Below, piece after piece: positions 34,056-43,425 of a DNA stretch of 49,458 bases. The position numbers were made by a program, and so were the translations under genes. The notes under the pieces are model-generated. The model saw only the letters and a program-made list of their open reading frames with translations, did no database searches and was not told the origin of the DNA. The stretch is from Candidatus Cloacimonadota bacterium (lineage in GTDB: Bacteria; Cloacimonadota; Cloacimonadia; Cloacimonadales; Cloacimonadaceae), in assembly GCA_012728875.1 (NCBI GenBank), contig JAAYEF010000001.1:1-49458 (forward strand). Direction: 5' to 3'. The number at the start of each line of letters is the position of its first letter. The first letter of the stretch is position 1.

Positions 34056-35167
34056 GAAATATACATGGCGTCGCCATAGCTGAAAAAGCGGTATTTTTCA
34101 TCGATGGCAGCCTGATATGATTGTTTGATCAAGTCCAAACCGGCAAAAGCCGCAATCATCATGATCAGCGTGGATTTTGGCAGGTGAAAATTCGTGATGA
34201 GCGCATCCGCCACATGGATCTGCTTGCCGGGATAGATGAAAATATCCGTCCACTTCGAGCCGGAGCCGAGGTTTTGACCATTCCAAAAGCTTTCCAAACT
34301 GCGCATGGAAGTGCTGCCCACGGCGATCACCCTGCGCCCTTCAGCCTTGGCCAGATTGATGACCCCGGCGGCTTCTTCATCCACGGTGCAAAACTCGCTG
34401 TGCATCCGGTGTTCGTCGATCCGCTGAGTTTTCACCGGCAAAAAAGTGCCCATGCCCACGTGCAGAACGAGCTCCACGATCAAAACGCCCTTGGCTCGCA
34501 AGGCTTCCAAAATCTCTGGGCTGAAGTGCAGGCCCGCCGTGGGTGCAGCCACAGAGCCGGGTTCACGCGCATAAACGGTTTGATATGTGCTGCGGTCATC
34601 AGCTTCATCATCGCGCTTGATGTAGGGCGGCAGCGGCACATGACCCACTTTTTCAATCTCCTGCCAATAGTCGCCATCGCTTTCAAAAACCACTTCGCGC
34701 GAGCCATCCTCGGCGCCCAGCGAAATCCAGCCCTTCAAGTGTGGAGAAAACCCAAGCCATTGCTCTTGTTTCAGCCTGCGCCCGGGATGAACCAAGCATT
34801 GCCAGCGGCGTTCACCCAGGTTTTTCAGCAGTAGCAGTTCCACCTTGGTGCCGTTTTCCTTGAAGCCAAAAAGCCGCGCGGGGATCACCTTGCTGGAGTT
34901 CAAAACCAAGACTTCGCCGGGTGCGATGAACTCCACAATATCACGAAAAGAACGGTGGCGAAAAGTTCCGGCAGCGCGGTCCACATGCATCAGGCGCGAG
35001 CCGTCCCGCTTGGGCAAAGGATATTGCGCAATCAGTTCCTGCGGCAGATCATAGTCGTAGCTGGCCAGATCTTGAGCCCCGCCAGTCTCCTCCCCGGATC
35101 GCGCTCCTCTCTCACCCGCGTTTTTCGCGGGAGGCTCATGGGTGCGACTCATCTGGCTTTGCTTCAC
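34052..35167 (-). CDS. queA: tRNA preQ1(34) S-adenosylmethionine ribosyltransferase-isomerase
   Basis: QueA transfers and rearranges the ribose of SAM onto preQ1 at tRNA position 34 to make epoxyqueuosine. The core is clear: YDYDLPQELIAQYPLPKRDGSRLM, VLNSSKVIPARLFG, VHPGRRLK, YQTVYAREPGSVAAPTAGLHFS, ELVLHVGMGTFLPVKT, and FIYPGKQIHVADALITNFHLPKSTLIMM. The frame opens with GTG at 35167 or ATG at 35152. The first 35 residues (including EPPAKNAGERGARSGEE) are not part of the family; they are read from a palindromic repeat (35113-35148) lying between the SDR stop and the queA core. The true start could be a later non-ATG codon behind GGGGAGGAG. Total 371 residues against about 340 normally. Confidence 0.95.
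   Translation of the reverse strand: MKQSQMSRTHEPPAKNAGERGARSGEETGGAQDLASYDYDLPQELIAQYPLPKRDGSRLMHVDRAAGTFRHRSFRDIVEFIAPGEVLVLNSSKVIPARLFGFKENGTKVELLLLKNLGERRWQCLVHPGRRLKQEQWLGFSPHLKGWISLGAEDGSREVVFESDGDYWQEIEKVGHVPLPPYIKRDDEADDRSTYQTVYAREPGSVAAPTAGLHFSPEILEALRAKGVLIVELVLHVGMGTFLPVKTQRIDEHRMHSEFCTVDEEAAGVINLAKAEGRRVIAVGSTSMRSLESFWNGQNLGSGSKWTDIFIYPGKQIHVADALITNFHLPKSTLIMMIAAFAGLDLIKQSYQAAIDEKYRFFSYGDAMYIS
35113..35148. repeat. Palindromic repeat inside the queA leader
   Basis: CACCCGCGTTTTTCGCGGG forms a CCCGCG/CGCGGG hairpin with a T loop. It continues AGGCTCATGGGTGCGAC. A very similar sequence stands at 48637-48673. On the minus strand it is in frame with queA and adds PPAKNAGERG-type residues. 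Confidence 0.7.
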
Positions 35168-35928
35168 GGGCCAAGGAGGGGGGCGGAAAGCCCGCCGTCC
35201 AAAATGAGGTTTTGCCCGGTGAGGTTTTGCAGGCGCGCATCCAGCAAAAATTCAATTGTCAGGCGCAGTTCTTCCAGCGAGATCAGCTTTCCGGTGGGGC
35301 TCATCTTTTTGTATCTTTCAAAATAGCGCTGTCTGAAAGCCAGATATTCGCCTTCGTAATCAGACGCCAAATCAGTTTCCACCGGCGCCGGAGAGATGGC
35401 ATTGATCAAAACGTTTGAGCCTGCCGCCTCCAATGCCACGCTGCGGACCAGATTCACGATTGCCGCTTTTGCCGCGGCATAGGCGGAACCGCTGTGCAAG
35501 CCGATCTCCACCACATTTGAACCCATGAGGACCATGCGTCCAAATTGCCGTTCCATCATGCCGGGAAGGCAGGCGCGGACAGCGTTGTATGCCATGGTCA
35601 CATTGGTGGAAAAAACGTCGTTGAAAATCGCGGGGTCGCCTTCGGCAAGGATTTTGGAATCGTAGCTGCGGATGGCGGCGGTGTGGATCAAGCCCGAAGG
35701 CAAGGCATCAAGCTGCCTGCAACCTTCTTCCAGGGCGGTTTTAAGGGCATCCAAATCCCGCAGGTCACAGCTTTTCAGGCAGATACCGGGGCGTTTGCGC
35801 AGTTCGTCAATCCGATCCGAATTGCGGTGATAAAGCAGAAGCAGGGGACGGTTTTGCCCAGCCCAATGCTTTGCCAGATGGGACCCAAGCTGACCGTTGG
35901 CGCCGGTGATGATCACAAGTCCGCTCAT
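35164..35928 (-). CDS. SDR-family oxidoreductase
   Basis: The 254-residue product is a classical short-chain dehydrogenase/reductase. The cofactor loop is IITGANGQLGSHLAKHW (near residue 7). The NAG-equivalent is FSTNVTMAYN. The catalytic Ser-Tyr-Lys is GSNVVEIGLHSGSAYAAAKAA (Tyr and Lys three apart plus one), and INAISPAPVETDL follows. The terminal DGGLSAPL matches many FabG-like members. The basic residues RNSD after the second strand favour NADP(H). It overlaps coaBC upstream and queA downstream by four bases each. Function within that operon is unknown; a 3-oxoacyl-ACP-reductase-like activity is possible. Confidence 0.85.
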   Translation of the reverse strand: MSGLVIITGANGQLGSHLAKHWAGQNRPLLLLYHRNSDRIDELRKRPGICLKSCDLRDLDALKTALEEGCRQLDALPSGLIHTAAIRSYDSKILAEGDPAIFNDVFSTNVTMAYNAVRACLPGMMERQFGRMVLMGSNVVEIGLHSGSAYAAAKAAIVNLVRSVALEAAGSNVLINAISPAPVETDLASDYEGEYLAFRQRYFERYKKMSPTGKLISLEELRLTIEFLLDARLQNLTGQNLILDGGLSAPLLGP

Positions 35929-37100
35929 AGTTTCACAATCCTGTCCACCAAATCCAGCGCCACATCGAATTTATCCCCGCTCAAAACGATGGGTTTGGCG
36001 TTTTTGGCGGAACCCGCCTTGATCAGGGAAAGGCTGGTCTGGCTTGAACCCGCGGTGTCCAGATGGTTCACACAGATGAGGTCAAGGTTTTTGCTTTCCA
36101 GCTTTTTACGTGCGTTGGCAAGCAGGTCTTCAGTCTCGGCGGCGAAGCCCACCAGTTTTTGCTTTTTGCCCTTTTTCTTGCCGAGCTGCGCCAGAATGTC
36201 TTCAGTGGGAACCAGGTCCAGCATGAGGTTGCCGCCCTTTTTGATCTTTTGGGTGGACGCCTTGAGAGGCTTGAAGTCCGACACTGCGGCGCACTTCACA
36301 ACAATATCGGCATTTTTAGCCGCCTTGAGGGTGGCAACCATCATCATCTGCGCTGTGGGTGCAAAGATCGTTTCCTCCAGATAGAAGGGCGGGGCTTCGT
36401 TCATCAAAGCATGGACCAGAGTAACTTTGGCACCCCGCAAGGCAAAGGCGCGGGCGATCGCCAAGCCCATTTTTCCGCTGGAACGGTTGGAGATCATGCG
36501 CATGGGGTCGATGAGCTCGGCGGTGGCTCCGGCGGTAACCAAAACGCTGACACCATCGAGATCCTGAGGATATTCCAAATAGCAGCGGATGGCAAGGACG
36601 ATCTCCGGATTGGGCGGATATTTGCCTTTTCCTTCATAGCCGCAAGCCAGAAGCCCCAGGTCGGGTTCAAAAATGAAATTCCCGCGCTCTTTCAATATGC
36701 GCATATTTTCCTGCGTGGCAGGGTGTTCGATCATGTGAACGTTCATGGCGGGAACAAATAACACAGGCTTGGTGTGCGCCAGCAGGATGTTTGAAAGCAG
36801 GTCGTCCGCCAAACCCTGTGCGGCTTTTGCCATCACATTCGCCGTGGCGGGCGCCACCACAATCAGGTCTGCCCAGTCTGCCAGATTGATGTGCGGAATG
36901 GGGTCGGCATCCTCAAACAATGACGTATGCACGGTTCCGCCGGTGATGGCGGCAAAGTTGATCCCGCTCACAAACTTTTGGGCGGAGTCCGTGAGCACGG
37001 TTTTCAGCTTGAAGCCTGCCTTTTTCAGGGTGCTGGCAAGCTCGATGGCCTTGTAGGCGGCAATCCCGCCGCTAACGCAAAGCAAAATATTCTTATCCAT
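35925..37100 (-). CDS. coaBC: Bifunctional phosphopantothenoylcysteine decarboxylase/ligase
   Basis: This 391-residue enzyme carries out two steps of coenzyme A synthesis. The N-terminal CoaC half has LLCVSGGIAAYKAIELAS, PHINLADWADLIVVAPATANVMAKAA with the active-site His, LFVPAMNVHM (the PxMNxxM motif), and LACGYEGKGKYP with the Cys of the substrate-recognition clamp. The C-terminal CoaB half has VLVTAGATAELIDPMRMISNRSSGKMG and VKCAAVSDFKP, then KIKK. Both halves are intact. It is first in a minus-strand operon with SDR, queA and birA. Confidence 0.95.
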   Translation of the reverse strand: MDKNILLCVSGGIAAYKAIELASTLKKAGFKLKTVLTDSAQKFVSGINFAAITGGTVHTSLFEDADPIPHINLADWADLIVVAPATANVMAKAAQGLADDLLSNILLAHTKPVLFVPAMNVHMIEHPATQENMRILKERGNFIFEPDLGLLACGYEGKGKYPPNPEIVLAIRCYLEYPQDLDGVSVLVTAGATAELIDPMRMISNRSSGKMGLAIARAFALRGAKVTLVHALMNEAPPFYLEETIFAPTAQMMMVATLKAAKNADIVVKCAAVSDFKPLKASTQKIKKGGNLMLDLVPTEDILAQLGKKKGKKQKLVGFAAETEDLLANARKKLESKNLDLICVNHLDTAGSSQTSLSLIKAGSAKNAKPIVLSGDKFDVALDLVDRIVKL

Positions 37101-37147
37101 AAAAAGTCCTTTTAAGACAGTTTATTGCGCTGTCTCATGCTGTCAAT

Positions 37148-39385
37148 TCAAAACTGCTGCCACCAGGGTCCGACTTTATGCACTCTGGGGTTGAAACGTT
37201 TGGAACGTTTTTTGTGCCACATTATGGCAGAACCCGGGGCAAGCACAAGTTGTTCATCCGCACAATTGAAATATCCAAGGGATAAAAGTATCTCATCATT
37301 GTAATTAAAATTAAACTCCAGGGGGATTTCCATGAGGTTAAACTTAACAAAAATGGCTTCCCTGTGGTCAAAACGAACCCAAGTGAGATCATCTCCAATG
37401 GGATCCCAAAAGGCGAAGTGTCCCTGGGTCAGAACCTTGTATTCCTTGCGCAGTTTCACGAGTTTTTTGGCAAATTCACGCAGTTCAATGCTTTCAGAGT
37501 TGTTTTCCCAGTCCCAGTTGAAGGGGCGGCGATTATCAGGGTCACGACCACCCGGCATGGCAATTTCGTCTCCATAATAGATGTGGGGCGCGCCGACAAA
37601 GGTCATCAGGAAGAGCATGGCCAGCTTCACTTTATGAAGGTCACCTCCAGCGAGTTCCAAAACCCGCACGGTGTCGTGACTGCCCAGAAGGTTCATCATG
37701 GCCTGTGATGCCAGCCAGGGATATTGAGCCAAACCTTCTTCCACGCGCTGAACGAAACTTTCGTAGCCACAAATGCCGAGGATAAAGAAATCCAGCACAG
37801 GGTCTTTGAAATAGGCGTAGTTCATCACGGAGTCGAAGTATTTGGGATTGACCCAGGGACGTGCGTTTTGCCAGATTTCGCCCACGATCCAAGCCTCGGG
37901 CTTGAGCGACTTCACCTCGCGGCGGAAAAGCTCCCAAAACCAGAAGGGGACTTCATCCGGAACGTCAAGCCGAAAGCCGTCGATGCCGATTTCCAGCAGC
38001 CACCAGCGGGTGCAATGCAGAAGATGTTCCACCAAAGGCCAGTTGGGTTCGGCATGTTTGATGTCCTTGATGTGGTTTTCCGCGGGGTGAGTGCGGCTGA
38101 GGTCAAAATTCAGATCGGGCATGTCTTTGATGCCCCACCAGCTTTGATAGTAGTCCTTGGGTTGAAAATCCGCCGGAAGCGGCTCTGGCAAAGGCCAGCG
38201 ATGCCAGTCGTACCAGTTCCAATACCGGGAGTCCGGGCCTTTTTCCGCGCAATCCTGAAAAGCCCAAAAGTCCTCTCCCGTATGGTTGAAAGCCACGTCC
38301 ACAATGATCTTGATGCCCAGTGCATGAGCTTCCGAAACCAGGGCTGTCATCTCTTCTTTGCTGCCAAAATGGGGGTCGATGGCGCAGAAATCGATGGCGT
38401 CATATTTGTGGTTTGACCGCGCCTGCCAGAGCGGGTTGAAATAGATCACGGTGATGCCCAGATCCGCCAGATAGGGCAGCTTATGGCGCACGCCGGCGAT
38501 GTCACCACCATAAAAGGACCACCAGTCCGGCTTTCCTTTCGGCAGCCAGGGACTTTGTTTCAGGCCGCTGATGTCGTTCCAATCCTCAACCAAATGGAAA
38601 TATTCCCGGTTGGGTGGCAAAAATTCGCCTTCCGGTGGCGGAGTGCGGCAGTCTGCATAGTAGTCTTCGCTGAAATCGGGGTCGTTGGCTGGATTTCCAT
38701 TGTAAAAACGGTCTGGAAAGATCTGATAGACAATGGCTTCACTTGCCCACTCAGGAACCGTGAAGCGCTCCAACTCTTTCAGATCAACTTGCAGAGGGCG
38801 GGCTTCACAGGGGCTCGTAAAAGCCTCTGCACCATAGCATAAAGTGTTCTCTCTACCCTCGATGCGAATCAGGATTTCCGCAGTGGCTTCATTGGAACCG
38901 AAAAAGCAATGCCAAACCGCGGTTCTTTGGGCTTCTCCCAGATAAAACAAATCAAAACGCTTGTCGTCCACAAACGCGTACAAATTGGCAGGCAGGGTTT
39001 TATGCCAATGGAAACGCAGTTCAAAACGGTTTTGGGAGAGGCGATTGATTTGAAGACGGGGTTCATCATGACCGAAGAGCAAGCCAAGGTTTTTCTCAAT
39101 ATCGCTCCAGGTGAGCTCAGGCTCTTTATGCCCCTTCACTTTCAACAGCGAATTTTGTCCGCCAAAGGGGTCGGGTTCGCGCTCAGGGCAGTTGGGGTCG
39201 GGCATCCAGTTTCCATCCACGATCAGCTTGTAGCGATACGCCCCGGGCCGGATGTTTTGGCGGAAAAGGTAGATGCCGCCGATGTCGGTCATGTCCAGGA
39301 TTTCCCAGTCTGTGAAGTCGCCGGCAATGCCAACCTGGTGGTCTCCCGCAGTGGGCGGCTGATAGCGGAATTCAATCTCCGGCAT
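37148..39385 (-). CDS. GH13 amylase (neopullulanase/cyclomaltodextrinase-like) with N-terminal CBM48-type domain
   Basis: The ATG at 39385 (MPEIEFRYQPPTAGDHQVGI) follows the uvrA stop by four bases and gives 745 residues; the longer frame reads into the lysine-rich uvrA tail and is rejected. Residues 1-95 are a glycogen-binding/CBM48-like sandwich (VGIAGDFTDWEI, YRYKLIVDGNWMPDP). The GH13 barrel follows with all four conserved regions: VDVAFNHTGED (near 362), GFRLDVPDE with the Asp nucleophile (near 470), WIVGEIW with the Glu acid (near 503), and LLGSHDTVR (near 570). YQIFPDRFYNGNPAND is typical of neopullulanase-type members. There is no signal peptide, so it probably degrades maltodextrin or glycogen inside the cell. 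The C-terminus is a beta domain. Confidence 0.92.
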   Translation of the reverse strand: MPEIEFRYQPPTAGDHQVGIAGDFTDWEILDMTDIGGIYLFRQNIRPGAYRYKLIVDGNWMPDPNCPEREPDPFGGQNSLLKVKGHKEPELTWSDIEKNLGLLFGHDEPRLQINRLSQNRFELRFHWHKTLPANLYAFVDDKRFDLFYLGEAQRTAVWHCFFGSNEATAEILIRIEGRENTLCYGAEAFTSPCEARPLQVDLKELERFTVPEWASEAIVYQIFPDRFYNGNPANDPDFSEDYYADCRTPPPEGEFLPPNREYFHLVEDWNDISGLKQSPWLPKGKPDWWSFYGGDIAGVRHKLPYLADLGITVIYFNPLWQARSNHKYDAIDFCAIDPHFGSKEEMTALVSEAHALGIKIIVDVAFNHTGEDFWAFQDCAEKGPDSRYWNWYDWHRWPLPEPLPADFQPKDYYQSWWGIKDMPDLNFDLSRTHPAENHIKDIKHAEPNWPLVEHLLHCTRWWLLEIGIDGFRLDVPDEVPFWFWELFRREVKSLKPEAWIVGEIWQNARPWVNPKYFDSVMNYAYFKDPVLDFFILGICGYESFVQRVEEGLAQYPWLASQAMMNLLGSHDTVRVLELAGGDLHKVKLAMLFLMTFVGAPHIYYGDEIAMPGGRDPDNRRPFNWDWENNSESIELREFAKKLVKLRKEYKVLTQGHFAFWDPIGDDLTWVRFDHREAIFVKFNLMEIPLEFNFNYNDEILLSLGYFNCADEQLVLAPGSAIMWHKKRSKRFNPRVHKVGPWWQQF

Positions 39386-39389
39386 GGTT

Positions 39390-42338
39390 TTATCCGGTTT
39401 TTTTGACCCTGGTTTTGGTGCTTTTGGCTGGGCTTGCCTTGGCGGTTTTGGGTTTTTTGGGCGCAGCGGCTTTTTTGGTGCTTTTTTCTTGGGTTGCCTT
39501 GGTGTCCAACTGGCGTTCAAAATGGGCTTTCAAGAATTGGCCGGTGAAGGAATCGGGGTTTTCCATCACCTGTTCCGGGGTGCCGACCGCGACCACGTGG
39601 CCGCCTTCCTCGCCGCCTTCGGGACCCAGATCGATGATCCAGTCGGCGGATTTGATCACGTCCAGATTGTGTTCGATCACCACCACCGTGTTGCCCATGC
39701 GCACCAGTTTACCCAGCACACCCAGCAGTTTTTTGATATCGTCAAAATGCAGTCCGGTGGTGGGTTCATCCAAAAGGTAGAGCGTGTTTCCCGTGCTGGT
39801 TTTGCTGAGTTCGCGGGAAAGCTTGATGCGCTGGGCTTCGCCGCCGGAGAGGGTGGTGGAGGGCTGCCCCAGCTTGATGTAGTCCAAGCCAACTTCCATC
39901 AGGGTTTCCAGCTTTTGGCGGATGGGGCCGATGTTTTCGAAAAATTCGTAGGCCTCCTGCACGTCCATATCCAGGATTTCAGAGATGTTTTTGCCCTTGT
40001 AGCGCACGGAAAGCGTTTCCTGATTGTAGCGCTTGCCCTTGCAAACCTCGCAGGTGACGAAAATATCCGGCATGAAGTGCATTTCAATTTGGTTCACACC
40101 CGCACCTTGGCAGGCTTCGCAGCGTCCGCCGCGCACGTTGAAGGAAAAGCGCCCCGGCGTGTAGCCGCGCACCTTGGAGGCGGGAAGCTGGCTGAAAAGC
40201 TGGCGGATGGGGTCGAAAAGCTTGATGTAGGTGCTGGGGTTGGAGCGCGGAGTGCGTCCTATGGGGTCCTGATCGATGCTGATCACCTTGTCGATGTGTT
40301 CCAAGCCTTTGATGGATTGGAACTTGCCAACCTGGTGGTGACTGCGGGAAAAATGGTTTTGCAGGTGTGGAAAGAGGGTTTGGTTGATCAGCGAGCTTTT
40401 TCCGCTGCCGGAAACGCCTGTGATGCAGACCAGAAGGCCCAAAGGGATGTCCACATTGATGTTTTTCAGGTTGTTTTTGGAAGCTCCCTTGACGGAAATG
40501 ACGCGGGAATCCGGCTTCACCCTTTTGGGGGGAATGGGGATGCTTTGCTTGCCGGAAAGATATGCACCGGTGAGGGATGCGGGGGCTTTCATCACTTCAT
40601 TCAGGGTGCCTGCCACCACGATCTCACCGCCAAAAACTCCGGCGCGGGGACCGAAATCCACCACCATGTCTGCAGCTCGGATGGTGTCTTCATCATGTTC
40701 CACCACAATCACGGAGTTGCCCAAGTCGCGCAGTTGACACAGCATTTTCACCAGCTTGGCGTTGTCGCGCTGATGCAGGCCAATGCTGGGTTCGTCCAGA
40801 ATATACATCACCCCCACCAGTTGCGAACCAATCTGGCTGGCAAGACGGATGCGCTGGGATTCTCCTCCCGAAAGGCTGGGCGAACGCCTGTTCAGGTTCA
40901 GATAGTGCAGCCCCACGCTTTCCAGAAAGCCCAGGCGGTTGCGGATTTCCTTCAAAAGCTCGTGGGCAATTAGTTTCTGGTTCCCTTCCAGCTTCAGTTT
41001 GGTGAAAAAATCGCAGGCCTGACGCACACTCATGGCGGTGGCTTGAGCGATATTGATCTCCCCCACCCTCACAGCGAGGGAAGCTGGTTTCAGCTTCATG
41101 CCATCGCAGTCCGGACAGGGTTTGTCGCTAATATACTGCATGTAATGGCGGCGCATTTCCTCGGAAACCGTTTCGTGCATGCGACGCTGCAGGGTTGGAA
41201 TCACGCCTTCATGGCGCATGAAAAATTGACCGCTGCCGCGGGCGTTGGTCCAGGCATTTTTAAACTTTTTGCCCTTGGAACCCCAGAGGATGAGCTGTTT
41301 CACGATGTCCGGCAGCTCGCGCCAGGGCGTTGTGAGCGAAAAATCGTAGGCTTTGGCAAGGTTGCGCACGGTGTTCATGGTCCAACTGTCCAGCTTGCTT
41401 TCCAGCCTGCCCCAGGGTGCCACAGCGCCCTCCATGATGGTCAGATCGTGGTTTGGCACCACCAGGTCGGGGTCAAATTCCAGCTTGTAGCCCAAGCCGT
41501 TGCAAAGCTCGCAGGCGCCGATGGGACTGTTGAAGGAAAAGTGTTGCGGAGAAAGCTCTTCAAAGCCGATATTGCAACGGGAGCAGGAGTTTGTGGCGGA
41601 AAGGAGCTGCGATTCCCCCTGATCGGGAAAATCGATTTTCACCGTGCCCTCGCTGAGCCTGAGGGCAAGCTCCAAAGACTCGCTCAGCCTGCTTTGGACG
41701 CCTTCTTTCAAAGCCAGACGGTCCACCACCACGGCGATGTCGTGCTTGCTTTTTTTGTCCAAAACGATCTCTTCGTCCAGGCTGCGCATTTTGCCGTTGA
41801 TCAATACGCGCAAAAAGCCTTCCTGACGGAGGTCGTCCAAAACTTCCTTGTGTTCGCCCTTGCGGGATTGAGCCAGGGGTGCCAAAACCTGAATGCGCGT
41901 GCCTTCGGGGTTTTCCATAAGGCGCTGAACCATCTGGTCCACGGTGAGCGAACCCACCCGGTCTCCGCAGATGTGGCAATACTGTTCGCCAATGCGGGCG
42001 TAAAGCACACGCAAATAGTCATATATCTCGGTGACGGTGCCAACCGTGGAACGCGGATTTTTGCTGGCAGCCTTTTGCTCGATGGAAATGGCTGGGGAAA
42101 GCCCCTCAATGTAGTCCAACTTCGGTTTTTCCATCTGCCCCAAAAACTGGCGAGCATAGGCAGAAAGCGACTCCACATAGCGCCTTTGGCCTTCGGCATA
42201 GAGTGTGTCGAAAGCCAGGGAAGATTTTCCCGAACCGGAAACGCCGGTGAAAACCACCATGATGTCGCGGGGGATTTCCAGATTTATATTCTTTAAGTTG
42301 TGCTCGGCAGCACCTTTAATGACTATTTTTGTCTTCAA
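39390..42338 (-). CDS. uvrA: UvrABC excinuclease subunit A
   Basis: UvrA is the ATP-driven damage-recognition part of nucleotide excision repair. I place the start at TTG 42338 because AGAGGT lies just ahead and the protein then begins LKTKIVIKGAAEHNLKNINLE, the family N-terminus; another in-frame TTG is at 42389. Length is 982. It has GVSGSGKSSLAFDTLYAEGQRRYVESL, a first zinc module (CSRCNIGFEELSPQHFSFNS...CELCNG), a second Walker A (GVSGSGKSSLINQTLF, near 640), GGRCEACQGAGVNQIEMHF, CEVCKGKRYN, and two ABC signature blocks (LSGGESQRIRLASQIG, LSGGEAQRIKLSREL). The last 45 residues are a Lys/Ala/Pro-rich basic tail not needed by the family. Confidence 0.96.
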   Translation of the reverse strand: MKTKIVIKGAAEHNLKNINLEIPRDIMVVFTGVSGSGKSSLAFDTLYAEGQRRYVESLSAYARQFLGQMEKPKLDYIEGLSPAISIEQKAASKNPRSTVGTVTEIYDYLRVLYARIGEQYCHICGDRVGSLTVDQMVQRLMENPEGTRIQVLAPLAQSRKGEHKEVLDDLRQEGFLRVLINGKMRSLDEEIVLDKKSKHDIAVVVDRLALKEGVQSRLSESLELALRLSEGTVKIDFPDQGESQLLSATNSCSRCNIGFEELSPQHFSFNSPIGACELCNGLGYKLEFDPDLVVPNHDLTIMEGAVAPWGRLESKLDSWTMNTVRNLAKAYDFSLTTPWRELPDIVKQLILWGSKGKKFKNAWTNARGSGQFFMRHEGVIPTLQRRMHETVSEEMRRHYMQYISDKPCPDCDGMKLKPASLAVRVGEINIAQATAMSVRQACDFFTKLKLEGNQKLIAHELLKEIRNRLGFLESVGLHYLNLNRRSPSLSGGESQRIRLASQIGSQLVGVMYILDEPSIGLHQRDNAKLVKMLCQLRDLGNSVIVVEHDEDTIRAADMVVDFGPRAGVFGGEIVVAGTLNEVMKAPASLTGAYLSGKQSIPIPPKRVKPDSRVISVKGASKNNLKNINVDIPLGLLVCITGVSGSGKSSLINQTLFPHLQNHFSRSHHQVGKFQSIKGLEHIDKVISIDQDPIGRTPRSNPSTYIKLFDPIRQLFSQLPASKVRGYTPGRFSFNVRGGRCEACQGAGVNQIEMHFMPDIFVTCEVCKGKRYNQETLSVRYKGKNISEILDMDVQEAYEFFENIGPIRQKLETLMEVGLDYIKLGQPSTTLSGGEAQRIKLSRELSKTSTGNTLYLLDEPTTGLHFDDIKKLLGVLGKLVRMGNTVVVIEHNLDVIKSADWIIDLGPEGGEEGGHVVAVGTPEQVMENPDSFTGQFLKAHFERQLDTKATQEKSTKKAAAPKKPKTAKASPAKSTKTRVKKTG

Positions 42339-42688
42339 TTCTGATACCTCTGTCACGCGCAGACAATTTTGACAGCATAGATTTGTCAAATGAAAACTGA
42401 AACCAAGCCTTCGTTTACTCTTTTTGTATCAATAAGTTTACACTTTCAAGCTCTTTAGGGGTAAAAATCTTGGAAGTCCAAGGGGATTGTCTCGTTCTTC
42501 AATCAAATCATAAATTATTTGCAAACATTCGTAAAATGTGAAACTCACGCCAAACAAGGCTCAAACAAGCTTTAAGCTTTTGCCATAAAAAGAGTAAGGC
42601 TGTTTGACCCGATTTTGGCACGGAAAATGCGTTTGATTTTACTTGACAACATATCAAGCGGTTACAAAGTGACCTAAAGAGGTTAAAA
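42339..42688. other. Divergent intergenic region uvrA / OB-fold gene
   Basis: No gene is supported. It must hold the promoters of uvrA (minus) and of the gene at 42689 (plus). A TTGACA is at about 42644, 45 bases before that gene's ATG; no good -10 is at 17 bases. AGAGGT precedes the plus-strand ATG. Confidence 0.5.
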
Positions 42689-43402
42689 ATGAAGAAAACC
42701 ATATTGCTGACTGCCATTCTGCTCAGCTTCTGGCTGGGGGCGGCAGCATTGAATATATATGACGTGCAATACACTGCAAACCGCGGTGTGGACGGCTCCT
42801 ATCCCTCTTCCTGGCTGGGAAAGCAGGTCACTTTGGAAGGCGTTGTGCTTGCCACAGGTCACCGAAATGAAGGCTTTTTCCTGTCTGAAAGGATCTGTGG
42901 AGCCTGGCGCGGCATCCATGTGCTGGACAGCAAGTTCAGCCCCGCCGCTGGCGACTTTGTGCGTCTCACCGGTGATGTGGCGGAAGTTTTTGGCATGACC
43001 TGCATTCGCGACCTCAACTCCCTGCAGGTCTTGGACCGCAACCGTTCCCTGCCCAGCCCTGTCAGCATCAGCAGCGGGCAGCTTTCAAACCCCATGGAAG
43101 CCGAAGCCTATGAAGGTGTCTACGTGCGGATTATGAACGCTTCCGTAACCGGATCCAAGGGCAAAAACGGCCGTTTCACCGTGAACGACGGCAGCGGCCA
43201 ATGCGCCGTGGCTCTGCAAAGCTTTGGCGGCAAGGCATCCGCTCCCTCCGTTGGCACCCAATATGCCCAGATCTCCGGAGTGGTCACCTTCAGCTATGGC
43301 GAATACATTTTAAACCCATTCTCATCCTCCGGAATGCAGCTTCAGCAGCCTGTTTCCATCCAAAACCGGAGCTGGGGAAAGATAAAATCAATTTATAAAT
43401 AA
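42689..43402 (+). CDS. Secreted OB-fold (YhcR-like) protein
   Basis: The 237-residue product has a signal peptide (MKKTILLTAILLSFWLGAAALN). The mature part repeats an OB-fold pattern: WLGKQVTLEGVVLATGHRNEGFFLSE, GDFVRLTGDVAEVFGMTCI, then a second copy EGVYVRIMNASVTGSKGKNGRFTVNDGSG. This is the nucleic-acid-binding-like OBF/YhcR layout found in secreted nuclease accessory modules and in isolated Bacteroidota/Cloacimonadota exoproteins. It has no catalytic residues of its own and no sorting module, so it may stay periplasmic. AGAGGT precedes the ATG. The next gene follows 23 bases later and is probably in the same transcript. Confidence 0.65.
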   Translation: MKKTILLTAILLSFWLGAAALNIYDVQYTANRGVDGSYPSSWLGKQVTLEGVVLATGHRNEGFFLSERICGAWRGIHVLDSKFSPAAGDFVRLTGDVAEVFGMTCIRDLNSLQVLDRNRSLPSPVSISSGQLSNPMEAEAYEGVYVRIMNASVTGSKGKNGRFTVNDGSGQCAVALQSFGGKASAPSVGTQYAQISGVVTFSYGEYILNPFSSSGMQLQQPVSIQNRSWGKIKSIYK

Positions 43403-43425
43403 AAGCAGCCTAAGGAGAGACCATC

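Noticed and set aside
39384-40973. 529-residue open frame antisense to uvrA
   Set aside because: Fully inside uvrA with its motifs readable on the other strand; no ribosome-binding site or recognisable domain.
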